A DNA stretch of 64,000 nucleotides from Roseivirga misakiensis (GTDB taxonomy: Bacteria > Bacteroidota > Bacteroidia > Cytophagales > Cyclobacteriaceae). Shown one piece after another: positions 43,796 to 52,902 of the stretch (positions are counted from its first letter, which is position 1; every line of letters starts with the position of its first letter). The translations under genes and the position numbers were made by a program. The stretch spans positions 1,364,001 through 1,428,000 of the forward strand of contig NZ_MDGQ01000005.1 of the NCBI RefSeq assembly GCF_001747105.1, written 5' to 3'. A model generated the notes under the pieces. That model did no database searches, was not told the DNA's origin, and was given only the letters and a program-made list of their open reading frames with translations.

Positions 43796-44899
43796 CTATT
43801 TTAGGTCAGTCCACCAATCTTCGGTAGGCTCTTGGCCAAAAGTGACTACTTCACCCAACTTTGGTGTGCTTATTTGGGTGCCTTTTTCGTTTGCTGAGTT
43901 AACAAAGCGTTCAATAGGGTCTTTCCATGTATGCAGTGCTAAGGGGAAACCCGCCCAATGAACTGGTATAGCCGTTTTTACTCCTGAGTCAATAGCCGAT
44001 TCTACAGTTTCTTCAGGGAACATATGAATTGGGTGCCAGAGCTTATTGTACTGGCCACATTCCATAAAGCCCCAATCAAATGGCCCTAACTTTTCACCAA
44101 CTTCTTTGAAGTGTTCATCGTAACCGCTATCTCCGCTCCAATAGATGTTATGCGTTTGAGTAGTGAAAACCCAACCTCCCCAAAGGCTTTTTGCCCTATC
44201 GGTGAGTCCTCGGCCTGAAAAATGTCTGCTTGGCGTACATGTTATCTTAATTCCATCAAACTCCTTGTTGTCCCACCAATCAAATTCCGTAATCTGATTA
44301 CTTGAAATTCCCCAAGCTTCTAGGTGTCTTGAAACACCGAGGGCAACATACCATTGGGTGACTTTAGACTTAAGCTTTTTAATGCTAGCATAATCTAAAT
44401 GATCGTAATGGTCGTGTGTCATTAAGACCATATCAATAGGAGGTAAGCTGTCGATAAGTTTGAGCGTATCGTCGCTAAAGCGTTTCACCGCAAAAGGGGC
44501 AATTGGTGCTGCATTTGGCCCAAACATAGGATCGATGAGCAAATTCTTGCCGTTTAGCTGCAAGAGTAAAACAGAGTGACCATACCAAATAAATTTCGGT
44601 TTGCTTAGGTCTTTATTCCAGTTATCTGGATCAAATGGAAGAACAGGAAGAGGTTTTTCAGGGCTTCTTAACTTTCTACCCGTAAACTGTTGTTTTAAAA
44701 GCCCTGGCAGCGTCTTTAGATTAATATCCATGACCGTTTCCGATTGGTTTTCAAAGGTTTTGCCTTTCCATTGTGTGGATTTTGAATAATGGGTGGCCAA
44801 TTCTTTGTTGATTTTTCCACCAAATTGTGGGTGGAAATTGATAAAGATAATGATGGCAGTAATGATGAATAATACAGCTAAAAGTACGTATAAGAGCAT
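43796..44899 (-). CDS. MBL-fold metallohydrolase (NAPE-PLD/UlaG-like), membrane-anchored
   Basis: 367 residues. An N-terminal membrane helix (1-22) is followed by the metallo-beta-lactamase domain: IWYGHSVLLLQLNGKNLLIDP, THDHYDHLD (HxHxDH), CTPSRHFSGRG, YWSGDSGYDEHF and VHWAGFPLALH. This order matches the NAPE-hydrolysing phospholipase D / UlaG-like group. Expected to use two metal ions; likely a phosphodiesterase or lipid-active hydrolase facing the periplasm. Substrate not determined. Confidence 0.88.
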   Translation of the reverse strand: MLLYVLLAVLFIITAIIIFINFHPQFGGKINKELATHYSKSTQWKGKTFENQSETVMDINLKTLPGLLKQQFTGRKLRSPEKPLPVLPFDPDNWNKDLSKPKFIWYGHSVLLLQLNGKNLLIDPMFGPNAAPIAPFAVKRFSDDTLKLIDSLPPIDMVLMTHDHYDHLDYASIKKLKSKVTQWYVALGVSRHLEAWGISSNQITEFDWWDNKEFDGIKITCTPSRHFSGRGLTDRAKSLWGGWVFTTQTHNIYWSGDSGYDEHFKEVGEKLGPFDWGFMECGQYNKLWHPIHMFPEETVESAIDSGVKTAIPVHWAGFPLALHTWKDPIERFVNSANEKGTQISTPKLGEVVTFGQEPTEDWWTDLK

Positions 44900-44957
44900 A
44901 GTCTAAAGAACACCTGATAGTGGTGCTATTGTTTTGGGGTCATCATAAAATAGTCAG

Positions 44958-45263
44958 CTATTCTGCAGGTCTGATTTTCGATAATTCGTTAAATAACGCT
45001 GTAAAACCCCACTTCAGTAGCTTGTGAAAACCTACAATTAGTCCGATAAGAATTATCCCTATGAATATGTCATAGTTCAGGCTATTGACTTGCCCTTCCA
45101 TAAGATAATTATACTTTTCCTCGAAGGTCAGGCCTTCTAACGCGGCTAATTCAGACCTGTCGGTATTGTACATAAAGTTACCGGTAAGAAGCCCGGCCAC
45201 AAATATGGACAGTATGCTTGGTAGGTAAGCAACCAGTTTGTCTTTCATCCCAAAGTATCTCAA
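44958..45263 (-). CDS. Small two-TM hypothetical membrane protein
   Basis: 101 residues with two membrane helices (~12-30 and ~66-86) separated by an acidic loop (SELAALEGLTFEEKYNYLMEG). No family recognised. It is placed 31 bases downstream of the large beta-propeller gene and 58 bases upstream of the MBL gene on the same strand, so cotranscription is possible. Confidence 0.65.
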   Translation of the reverse strand: MRYFGMKDKLVAYLPSILSIFVAGLLTGNFMYNTDRSELAALEGLTFEEKYNYLMEGQVNSLNYDIFIGIILIGLIVGFHKLLKWGFTALFNELSKIRPAE

Positions 45264-45294
45264 TCGTTTTTACTAAAAACTTAGGTTGTTTTAA

Positions 45295-48200
45295 TTAACG
45301 TTCGCCACCAGTCTTTTCAATTTCAATCGTTCTGTTTTTACGCTCTAAAGCCTTGTTGAACTTCTTAATGTCCTGATTGATCAATTTATCGAACTGTGTG
45401 ATAGCATTTTCTAAACGATCGCTTAGAACCTCTTTTACTTCTCCTTGCTGATCGGTCGGTTTGAAATCTATTCCACTTCCATTTATATCACTGGCCAATG
45501 CACTCAAACGTCCATAAAGCTTAATCGGTGATCTAAAGGCATCCTCTCTTGCTCCAGTTAAATGAATATCATAAAGCTTTCCTGCTACCTCTTCGGCTAG
45601 TGCTTTTAGTCTAACCGCTTCTTTCTGTGTTCTTCTATCACCCACTTCCGCGATAATATCTTCAAGTTCTTTTCGGAGTACTTCCACCGCATTTATATTT
45701 ACAACTGCCAAATTCATGGCGTTTCTTAACTCTAGTGCAAAGGCAACTTGTTCCTCAATATCAGCTTGGCTTCCTTCGGCCATCGGGTCTTTCAACACTT
45801 TGAGCGGCTTGCTCATGCTTTCTACTACTTCACCAGCCTTATTTTTAACAATTAGGTGCGCTTCATAAGTCCCTGGAGCTACTCTAGGGCCTAATTGACC
45901 AGCATTAAGGTCAAGGTCCCACTGGACTAATGGTCTCCAACCTTCGCCATTTAACTGAACCCATGGACGGCCAGGAGGCTGCACTCTTAATTTTGGTCGA
46001 AACGTAGATTCATACCTCAGATTCCATACAGCTCGGTTTACGCCTTTGTTATTTCTAGCTCGAAGTGTACGGATAACCTCACCGTTCTTATCTTTAATTT
46101 CTATACTGATTTCCCCATCGACTTTCTCTGGTAAATAATAGTTCAGAATAGCGCCATTTGGAGGATTTTGTCCTGAATTGTTACTCGCTCCATCTGTTTT
46201 AATGCTTTCGCGTGCGTTGAACCTGTAGGTATCACGAATATCGACTAGTTCAACCTTATTGGTTAAATTATCCATATTCCGAACTGCACCTAAATCGTCT
46301 AAGATGTAGTAACCACGTCCATATGTGCCGACGACTAGGTCATCGAATCGCTCTTGAACTTCCATCCAGTAAACAGGAGCAGGAGGAAGGTTAAGTCTTA
46401 GTCTTTCCCAAGACCCGCCATCATTGTGGCTGACATAAATTCCCTTATCGATACCGGCGTATAGAAGTCCTTCTCTTTTAGGGTCTTCTTTTATCACATG
46501 AACAAAACTAGATTCTGACTTAGGTATTCCATTCGATATCTTTGTCCAAGATTGTCCGTAATCGTTGGTTTTGTAGATGTAAGCATCGAAATCTCCCATC
46601 TGGTGTAGGTCTACAGAAATATAAGCTGTGCCTGCGTTGTACTTTGAAGGATGAATGTTGGCAATTGTTCCCCAAGAGGGTAAGTCGGGTATGTTGGCCG
46701 TTAAATTGACCCATTCTTGGCCACCATTTTTCGTCAACTGCACTTGACCATCATTCGTGCCTACCCAAATTAGACCTGCTTCGAGTGGTGATTCTTCGAT
46801 CGCAAATAGGGTAGAACCGTCAAAGGTCATTAAGTTGTCTATAGCCACACCGCCAGAGCTTTGTTGATGGCTTTTGTCATTTAAGGTTAGGTCAGGGCTG
46901 ATGATTTGCCAACTTTGACCTCCATCATCAGATTGATGCACAAACTGGCTTCCTACATAAACGCGATGCTTGGTATGCGTAGAGAAACTAAGTGGGAAAT
47001 TCCAGTGCCAACGGTATTTCATATCGGCAGGGGCCCATCCGTAACCGGCCTCAGGCCAAACTCGAACTTCGCGAGAGTAGCCTGTGCGTAAATCATGTCT
47101 TTCTAAACCACCATCATAACAACCTGACCAAATGATATTGTTGTCATTCGGATCAGCTTTTGCAAAGCCACTTTCACAACCGCCAACCCCTTTCCAAAGG
47201 CCTAATGGAATGTAGCCTTGAAGCGAGTTGCTTGGCCCCATATAAGACCAGCCGTCTTGTCTATTACCGATAACATTATAAGGAATCTGATCATCCACCG
47301 AGACGTGGTACATTTGAGCGATCGGCAAGACCACACGCTGAAATGACCTACCGTGATTTAAACTAATACTGGCCCCACCATCGTGAGCTACCATCATTCG
47401 GTCTGGGTTAGTAGGGTCAATCCACATGTCGTGATTGTCGCCGCCGCCTCTTGGTGGCCGTGGGCTTCTTGTTTTTCCTCCGTCTAATGATTGTACAAAT
47501 CGAACACTCATCGAGTAGACCTCATCTGGATTGTCGGTACCAACTGCAATTCTGGTATAATAGGGCGCTCTTTCATTCCAAGTGTGATCTTGACTCATTA
47601 ATGTCCAGGTTTCACCTTTGTCATCAGATCTCCAAAGCTCTGGGCTGTTGATTTCAAAAAGTGCATAAACCACGTTTGGGTTAGAGTAAGATACAGCAAC
47701 GGCAGTTTTACCAACGGGTCTTTCTGTACCGCCTGGCAACCCTTTAGATGTTAAATGCTCCCAAGTATCACCACCATCGGTAGATTTGTAAACACCTCCG
47801 CCTGGGCCGCCACTATTAAGTCCCCACGAATTGATATGTACAGACCACATACCAGCATAAAGAATGTTAGGGTTTTTCGGATCAATCGCCAGGTCAGCTG
47901 CACCTGTACCTTCATCTACAAACAGAATTCTTTCCCAAGTATCTCCACCATCTTTTGTTCTGTAGATACCTCGGTCTTGCTGAGGTCCATAAGTATGACC
48001 GAGCGCGGCGGCATAAACTACTTTTGGGTTTGTCGGGTGAACGATTACTCTACCAATTCTTCCTGTTTTTTCAAGGCCTTTATGTTGCCAAGTTCTGCCA
48101 GCATCGGGAGAGAAGTAAATGCCGTTGCCCATGGCATGAGCTGGACGAATAACAAATGTCTCTCCTGTGCCAACCCAAACTTGCTTTGGATCAGTTTTAG

Positions 48201-48480
48201 CCAAATCGATCGATCCAATGGATGAAATATCTTGTCCGTCGAAAATAGGTCTCCAGTTTATACCGCCATCCTCGGTTTTCCATAAACCGCCTGAAGCGGC
48301 TCCTATATAATTGACCATCGGATTACCAGGTTCGCCAATAATGGCGATTGTTCGGTTTCCTTCAGGGCCAATAAATCTAAATCGTTGATTGCCCATTTTG
48401 TCATTCAAACTCTGCTGAGCCCATAATGTACAAGAGGATATCAGGAAGATAATGATGAGGGTGGTTCTATTTCGAAGCAT
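45295..48480 (-). CDS. Large secreted Asp-box (BNR/VPS10-like) beta-propeller protein
   Basis: 1061 residues with a signal peptide (to LWAQ). About ten Asp-box motifs (SxDxGxTW type: TEDGGINW, SPDAGRTW, TKDGGDTW, STDGGDTW, SDDKGETW, SDDGGQSW, TNDYGQSW, SHNDGGSW) define a sortilin/VPS10-like or photosystem-assembly-like double propeller covering ~20-740. The rest has an Ig-like domain (~790-900) and a helical C-terminal region. Often labelled glycosyl hydrolase, but no catalytic residues are evident; binding or scaffolding at the cell surface is more cautious. Confidence 0.87.
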   Translation of the reverse strand: MLRNRTTLIIIFLISSCTLWAQQSLNDKMGNQRFRFIGPEGNRTIAIIGEPGNPMVNYIGAASGGLWKTEDGGINWRPIFDGQDISSIGSIDLAKTDPKQVWVGTGETFVIRPAHAMGNGIYFSPDAGRTWQHKGLEKTGRIGRVIVHPTNPKVVYAAALGHTYGPQQDRGIYRTKDGGDTWERILFVDEGTGAADLAIDPKNPNILYAGMWSVHINSWGLNSGGPGGGVYKSTDGGDTWEHLTSKGLPGGTERPVGKTAVAVSYSNPNVVYALFEINSPELWRSDDKGETWTLMSQDHTWNERAPYYTRIAVGTDNPDEVYSMSVRFVQSLDGGKTRSPRPPRGGGDNHDMWIDPTNPDRMMVAHDGGASISLNHGRSFQRVVLPIAQMYHVSVDDQIPYNVIGNRQDGWSYMGPSNSLQGYIPLGLWKGVGGCESGFAKADPNDNNIIWSGCYDGGLERHDLRTGYSREVRVWPEAGYGWAPADMKYRWHWNFPLSFSTHTKHRVYVGSQFVHQSDDGGQSWQIISPDLTLNDKSHQQSSGGVAIDNLMTFDGSTLFAIEESPLEAGLIWVGTNDGQVQLTKNGGQEWVNLTANIPDLPSWGTIANIHPSKYNAGTAYISVDLHQMGDFDAYIYKTNDYGQSWTKISNGIPKSESSFVHVIKEDPKREGLLYAGIDKGIYVSHNDGGSWERLRLNLPPAPVYWMEVQERFDDLVVGTYGRGYYILDDLGAVRNMDNLTNKVELVDIRDTYRFNARESIKTDGASNNSGQNPPNGAILNYYLPEKVDGEISIEIKDKNGEVIRTLRARNNKGVNRAVWNLRYESTFRPKLRVQPPGRPWVQLNGEGWRPLVQWDLDLNAGQLGPRVAPGTYEAHLIVKNKAGEVVESMSKPLKVLKDPMAEGSQADIEEQVAFALELRNAMNLAVVNINAVEVLRKELEDIIAEVGDRRTQKEAVRLKALAEEVAGKLYDIHLTGAREDAFRSPIKLYGRLSALASDINGSGIDFKPTDQQGEVKEVLSDRLENAITQFDKLINQDIKKFNKALERKNRTIEIEKTGGER

Positions 48481-48659
48481 GTTGTTAGTAATAGTTCAGC
48501 CTTAATTTAAGGAATAATACCTACTGGTTGGAATATGATTTGAAAGGCAGTCAAATACTTTTGTGATTGGTCGTTTTAAAAGATTTTTATCGTTTCATTT
48601 TTGACTAAATGAGTGGCTATCGGTAAGATTTGTTAAATTCAGATTCGACTATACTTCTA

Positions 48660-49328
48660 ATGAAAAAGTTAATAATCACCGCGCTATTACTGATGTCTGT
48701 GAGTGCCTTTGCTCAAGATCAGGCACGTTACACGTTTGTCTTCCTAAATACTAATCAGGATCGTCCTGAACTCCCTAAAAAGGAGGTGGATAGTCTTCAG
48801 GCTGGGCATATGGCAAATATTGGTCGGTTGGTGAAGGAAAGGAAAATGATTGCAGCAGGTCCTTTCGATGGCGGCGGTGGAATATTTCTGTTCGACACAA
48901 ATGTAGAAGAGACTAAGGCTGTTTTGAATTCTGATCCTGCGATAGCTGCTGGAAGGTTTAATTTGGAAGTTATGGCCTTTGATATGGCCAAAGGGGAGAT
49001 TTGCACCTTATGGGATGAAGATGAAGCGGATATAGGGATGACAAGCTACTATTTGGCCAGGTACACGAATAATAATACAGGTTTTGGTACTCAAACAAGT
49101 AGTCATACGGTACGGCACATGCGCGATGCTGAAAGAATGTTTAAAGAGCTAAAGGTTCTTGGCATTTTGAAATTTGAGGCAAATCAGGGGCAAGTTGTCA
49201 TCTTTAATGCACCAGAAAGTGATGCGTATCAAGAGTATTTTGCCAAGCAGAAATTGGTAAAAAAGGGTATGATGGATGTTTACGTTAAACCACTATATTT
49301 TCCAGTTGGTGTCTTTTGCGAAAATTAA
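48660..49328 (+). CDS. Secreted YCII-related protein
   Basis: 222 residues from the ATG at 48660 (MKKLIITALLLMSVSAFAQ, a clear signal peptide); an in-frame TTG at 48630 would bury the signal and is rejected. The mature part has a YCII-like ferredoxin fold: YTFVFLNTNQDRPELPK, AGHMANIGRLVKERKMIAAGP and DPAIAAGRFNLEVMAFD. A second, more divergent half (residues ~130-222) may be a second copy. YCII proteins are usually cytoplasmic, so export is unusual. Function unknown. Confidence 0.8.
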   Translation: MKKLIITALLLMSVSAFAQDQARYTFVFLNTNQDRPELPKKEVDSLQAGHMANIGRLVKERKMIAAGPFDGGGGIFLFDTNVEETKAVLNSDPAIAAGRFNLEVMAFDMAKGEICTLWDEDEADIGMTSYYLARYTNNNTGFGTQTSSHTVRHMRDAERMFKELKVLGILKFEANQGQVVIFNAPESDAYQEYFAKQKLVKKGMMDVYVKPLYFPVGVFCEN

Positions 49329-49341
49329 TTGCGCAATAAGG

Positions 49342-50319
49342 CTAATTAATCTTCACCACATTTTTTCCGATAACCTTTCTATTCATTAAATCTCTAATCG
49401 CTTGGCCACCGTCTTTTAGCGAATAGACTTGATGGATATTCTGTTGGAGTTTCTTTTCATCAATCCAACCCAGTATTTGTTTAAAGTTCTGCATGCTTTC
49501 TTTAGGCTGTTTTTGGGCAAAAGCACCCCAAAATACGCCCACAATTGATGCTCCTTTTAAAAGAGGAAGGTTTAGTTTGATGGCTGATGGTACTCCGGCA
49601 GCAAATCCTACGACGAGATACCGACCTTGCCAAGCCAATGATCGGACAGCGGGCTCTGAATATTTGTCACCGATCGGATCATATACGACATCTACACCTT
49701 TTTCATTGGTCAATTCTTTTATGGCCGTTCTTAGATCTGACTTGGTGTAGTTAATAGTATCATCTGCGCCGAGCTTTTGGCAAACTTCTAATTTCTCATC
49801 CGTTGATGCGGCGGCAATCACTTTTGCTCCTATAAGTTTCCCGATCTGAACAGCGGCCAATCCTACGCCACCCGCAGCACCTAAGACCAAAAGTGTTTCT
49901 CCTGGTTTTATTTGGGCTCTTTGTTTGAGGGCATGCAAGGATGTACCACAGGTGTACATGGTAGTTGCGGCCGTTATAAAGTCCATGTTTTCTGGCATTA
50001 ACAAGCATTTATGACTGTCTGCCAGTGCATATTCAGCGAGTCCGCCCCAAATTGTAAGCGCAAATACCTTGTCACCCGGTTTTACGTGACTTACATTTTT
50101 CCCAACGGCATCTACAACCCCAGAAACTTCTCCACCAGGCGCAAAAGGAAGGCGAGGTTTAAATTGATATTTATCTTGGATGATAAGGCTGTCGGGAAAG
50201 TTGATGCCGCATGCTTTGACCTTTATTAGTATCTGATTTTCGTTGGGAGACGGCTTATCAACCTCAGCCATATTCAGTGTTTCTGGTAAACCGAAATTTT
50301 CGCAGAGCAGCGCTTTCAT
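49342..50319 (-). CDS. NADPH:quinone oxidoreductase-like MDR protein
   Basis: 325 residues of the zinc-free medium-chain dehydrogenase/reductase family: an N-terminal GroES-like domain (GINFPDSLIIQDKYQF, PFAPGGEVSGVV), a nucleotide-binding domain with LGAAGGVGLAAVQIGKLIGA and VYDPIGDKYSEPAVRSL. It would reduce quinones or enoyl-type carbonyls with NADPH in the cytoplasm. Its start overlaps the stop of the upstream DUF1801 gene by one base, indicating coupled expression. Confidence 0.9.
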   Translation of the reverse strand: MKALLCENFGLPETLNMAEVDKPSPNENQILIKVKACGINFPDSLIIQDKYQFKPRLPFAPGGEVSGVVDAVGKNVSHVKPGDKVFALTIWGGLAEYALADSHKCLLMPENMDFITAATTMYTCGTSLHALKQRAQIKPGETLLVLGAAGGVGLAAVQIGKLIGAKVIAAASTDEKLEVCQKLGADDTINYTKSDLRTAIKELTNEKGVDVVYDPIGDKYSEPAVRSLAWQGRYLVVGFAAGVPSAIKLNLPLLKGASIVGVFWGAFAQKQPKESMQNFKQILGWIDEKKLQQNIHQVYSLKDGGQAIRDLMNRKVIGKNVVKIN

Positions 50320-50924
50320 TACTTCTTATACTTATCTTTTAAACCTATACCATTTTGAATCATAGGAATGATTTTCTCTAACCTAGATTGCTTCGTATTA
50401 TCTCTTTTTGCCATGGCAATGTATTCAGCAAAATCCCTTTGGTTAGTCAGCGAATGGGCTTGAAAGCTTTCTTTTAGCGCTAGATTATTATCCAATACTG
50501 ATTGAAGCTCAGTTGGGATAATCAATGGCTTGGGACTCTTTTTAGGGGGCTTGTATTCTTTGCCTGCATGATGGTTTTCAATAGCTTCTTCAATATAGGC
50601 TTTGATTAAATCTTCGTTTTCTTTGATTTCTTGCACCGACTGAAAGCGCCACTGCCGCATGGCATGAGTTTTTCCCTCTTGCGCATTGACTAATTGATTC
50701 GCTTCATCTCTGAGGAAGCATCCCTGAAAAAACCAGATGCCTGCGTAGGCCTTAAATCCACCAAGTCCGATAATGTTCTTGCCAGAAATAGTATAAACCG
50801 GAAATGCCCATTTTACGGTTTCCTCAAACGGGAAAGCCTTGAGAATTGCTCTTAAATAGGTCATTTGCTCCACCTGTGGCGCATCTGGAGCAAAATAATC
50901 CTCTACATTTTTAGATTTTAACAT
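50319..50924 (-). CDS. DUF1801 / YdeI-OmdA family protein
   Basis: 201 residues from the ATG at 50924 (MLKSKNVEDYF); a further ATG at 50960 would add 12 hydrophobic residues not expected for the family. The N-terminal half is DUF1801-like (YLRAILKAFPFEETVKWAFPVYTISGKNIIGLG). The C-terminal half has a YdeI/OmdA pattern (LIIPTELQSVLDNNLALKESFQAHSL and RDFAEYIAMAKRDNTKQSRL). Cytoplasmic; linked in the literature to stress or bacteriocin protection, but function is unproven. Middle gene of a PAD / DUF1801 / quinone reductase run. Confidence 0.82.
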   Translation of the reverse strand: MLKSKNVEDYFAPDAPQVEQMTYLRAILKAFPFEETVKWAFPVYTISGKNIIGLGGFKAYAGIWFFQGCFLRDEANQLVNAQEGKTHAMRQWRFQSVQEIKENEDLIKAYIEEAIENHHAGKEYKPPKKSPKPLIIPTELQSVLDNNLALKESFQAHSLTNQRDFAEYIAMAKRDNTKQSRLEKIIPMIQNGIGLKDKYKK

Positions 50925-50963
50925 GAGTAGGAAGTTCCAAAAAACAACCAACTCATGCAAATA

Positions 50964-52028
50964 CTATTGATTTCGAGCCGCTAAAATTAATTTTTCGGCA
51001 TTATCACCAGTTAATTGCCAAGTGAGACACCTAACGCTTCCGCCCATGGCACAAACACCCTCGGCATTAACACGAATAATGTTTTTTGTCGTATTGGCTT
51101 CCATTAATCTTAATGCCTCTTCTTCATGGGGCATATTAAATACAGGGACGTAAATGTTATTATAAGTAGTCGTGGCATTCAAATTAATTCCACATGCCGA
51201 TTCAAAGCCGTCCCATTGACCAGGAGAATTCGATGCATACTCTACGGGTATCTCCACTAGATTTACTCCTGGGAAAGCGCTGCTAAGTTCATTCAATACC
51301 TGTGATCTTAGGTTAGTGTCAGTAGTATAATCATTGATCAGAAGCGTGTTATCGTCAAACCAACTCACCATTCCATCCGAATGAGCCAAAACTTCCTCAT
51401 CAGGTACTATTATGGCTACCTCCGCGGCACCTAACTGCTGCTTAAGTGCCGCTACACCTTCGGCATAGGTTAAATTATTGTCATCAAGGAAACGCGTTGT
51501 CGTGATTACACGCCCATTATAATTGTCGACCAAATTTCCACCATCAATAATCAAATTAGTTTTGGACCTTTCAATGCCAATTGTATTAGCAAATTGATTA
51601 AAACTGTTCTGTACTTCTTCACTTTCCCTCTTAGTCATAGAAGCCCAAGAATAAGTGAACTGTACTGGAGATTGTGGATTTACCGTGCTAAAATCTCTCA
51701 TCCAGATGTCATAAACCTCGGCTGTAATAAGTATGTCACTTGGCAACCTATTTTCATATAAGTGACGTGTTTGGCGATCAACTATGATGACCACATTATC
51801 ATTACCCATTATCGATTTGGCATAGTTCACTTGAAAGTCTACAATGAGGTTCAAAGCCGAACTATAGTAAGCATCGTTGATACTAGGAGCAGAGAGCACT
51901 AAAAGCATCTTATCCGAACTGATCGTATTGGTTGGGTTTGTTGTTTCATTTTCGTTTTGAGTTTCTTCATTATCGCAAGCACATGTGAAGAGTCCTACGA
52001 TCATTAGTATACCGACCATTTTTTTCAT
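50964..52028 (-). CDS. PAD_porph (agmatine deiminase-fold) lipoprotein
   Basis: 354 residues. A lipoprotein signal ends GLFTCAC. The guanidino-group-modifying fold is recognisable from DIWMRDF, IIDGGNLVDN, AHSDGMVSW and the catalytic cysteine segment AMGGSVRCLTWQ, i.e. the Porphyromonas-type peptidylarginine deiminase/agmatine deiminase family. It would convert a guanidino group to ureido plus ammonia. Most agmatine deiminases are cytoplasmic; this one is lipid-anchored outside the inner membrane. First gene of a probable three-gene unit. Confidence 0.88.
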   Translation of the reverse strand: MKKMVGILMIVGLFTCACDNEETQNENETTNPTNTISSDKMLLVLSAPSINDAYYSSALNLIVDFQVNYAKSIMGNDNVVIIVDRQTRHLYENRLPSDILITAEVYDIWMRDFSTVNPQSPVQFTYSWASMTKRESEEVQNSFNQFANTIGIERSKTNLIIDGGNLVDNYNGRVITTTRFLDDNNLTYAEGVAALKQQLGAAEVAIIVPDEEVLAHSDGMVSWFDDNTLLINDYTTDTNLRSQVLNELSSAFPGVNLVEIPVEYASNSPGQWDGFESACGINLNATTTYNNIYVPVFNMPHEEEALRLMEANTTKNIIRVNAEGVCAMGGSVRCLTWQLTGDNAEKLILAARNQ

Positions 52029-52180
52029 GTTTAATGTTTTGGTTTGTCATTAGATACTGCTCGATCTCATTTACCCTACCTAATAGCCTTTTTCTAGTCC
52101 ATTTACTTGAATACTAAAATAAATAGCAAAAACTAACTTGTGTAGTATTTGAAAACTAAAATAATTAGTATATTTACAAT

Positions 52181-52789
52181 ATGATTTTAGAAAAGGGGCA
52201 TTCATTATTTAATCAAAGCGATCTGAGCGAATATTTATTTATCGTTTTGCCCTATGCTGAGATAAGTAAAGAGGTAAAGTCTTTTAAGCGAGACTTCTTC
52301 AGTAAGTATGGTGCTTATCCAGGTCAGAACTCTTGTGCACATATACGATTGGTCTCTTTTTTTCAGCCAGAAGAAAGAGAAAAGAGGCTGCTAAAAGCAT
52401 CACAAGAGGTGCTAAATCAAATAAAAGGCTTTGAGATATTCTTAAATGGCTTCGGTTTTTATGGAGTTGATCGGCATATCTTTTTAGAGGTGCTCAATAA
52501 GCAATCTCTTGTAGATGTTTACCACCTGTTGAGATTCAGGTTGTTTCAGGAATTGGTATCGCTGTCATTTCTAAATAAGCAGTTCGAACCTACACTAAAT
52601 ATTGGCACTGGTTTTACGGCATTGCAGTTTATGGATGCAGTGAGGGATTACGAGCATGAACCTTATACTAATAGTTTTAGAGTTACTAGAATACACGTGC
52701 TAAAAAGAAAGGCACCGTTTAAAACTTGGGAAAATTTAACAACACTGCCCTTAGCAAAATCAGAAGGAGAGTTGCTGGGGCTTCTTTAA
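52181..52789 (+). CDS. 2'-5' RNA ligase/2H phosphoesterase-like protein with degenerate motifs
   Basis: 202 residues. The 2H-phosphoesterase fold is suggested by YLFIVLPYAEISKEVKSFKRDF, AHIRLVSFF, IFLNGFGFYG and FEPTLNIGTGF, in the order seen in LigT-like Bacteroidota proteins. The two HxT motifs are altered: the first reads HIR and the second lacks the histidine (PTLNI). It is probably not a normal cyclic phosphodiesterase. A very AT-rich upstream region fits a promoter, and a compact structured RNA element follows the stop. Confidence 0.7.
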   Translation: MILEKGHSLFNQSDLSEYLFIVLPYAEISKEVKSFKRDFFSKYGAYPGQNSCAHIRLVSFFQPEEREKRLLKASQEVLNQIKGFEIFLNGFGFYGVDRHIFLEVLNKQSLVDVYHLLRFRLFQELVSLSFLNKQFEPTLNIGTGFTALQFMDAVRDYEHEPYTNSFRVTRIHVLKRKAPFKTWENLTTLPLAKSEGELLGLL

Positions 52790-52794
52790 ATGTT

Positions 52795-52865
52795 TAGGTA
52801 AACCTAGCTGAAATGATTTCAGCCAATCTCCGCTTTCCCAGGTGGCGGAGATTGATTAGGTTTTT
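52795..52865 (+). terminator. Three-way-junction RNA element with T-run (terminator or switch)
   Basis: Outer stem of 7 bp (52800-52806 with 52857-52863) encloses two hairpins: 7 bp with a 3-nt loop (52807-52823) and 10 bp with an 11-nt loop (52824-52854), with no spacer between them. T residues follow (52861-52865). An alternative hairpin (TAGGTAAACCTA, 52795-52806) would use the left outer strand, so the two folds exclude each other. It may end the upstream transcript or control the next gene. Confidence 0.6.
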
Positions 52866-52902
52866 ATAGAAGACAAGAAATTAGTGAATAGATAATAGTA
52901 AG

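Noticed and set aside
47755-48225. 156-codon antisense ORF inside the Asp-box propeller gene
   Set aside because: Low-complexity reflection of the repeated Asp-box coding sequence on the other strand.
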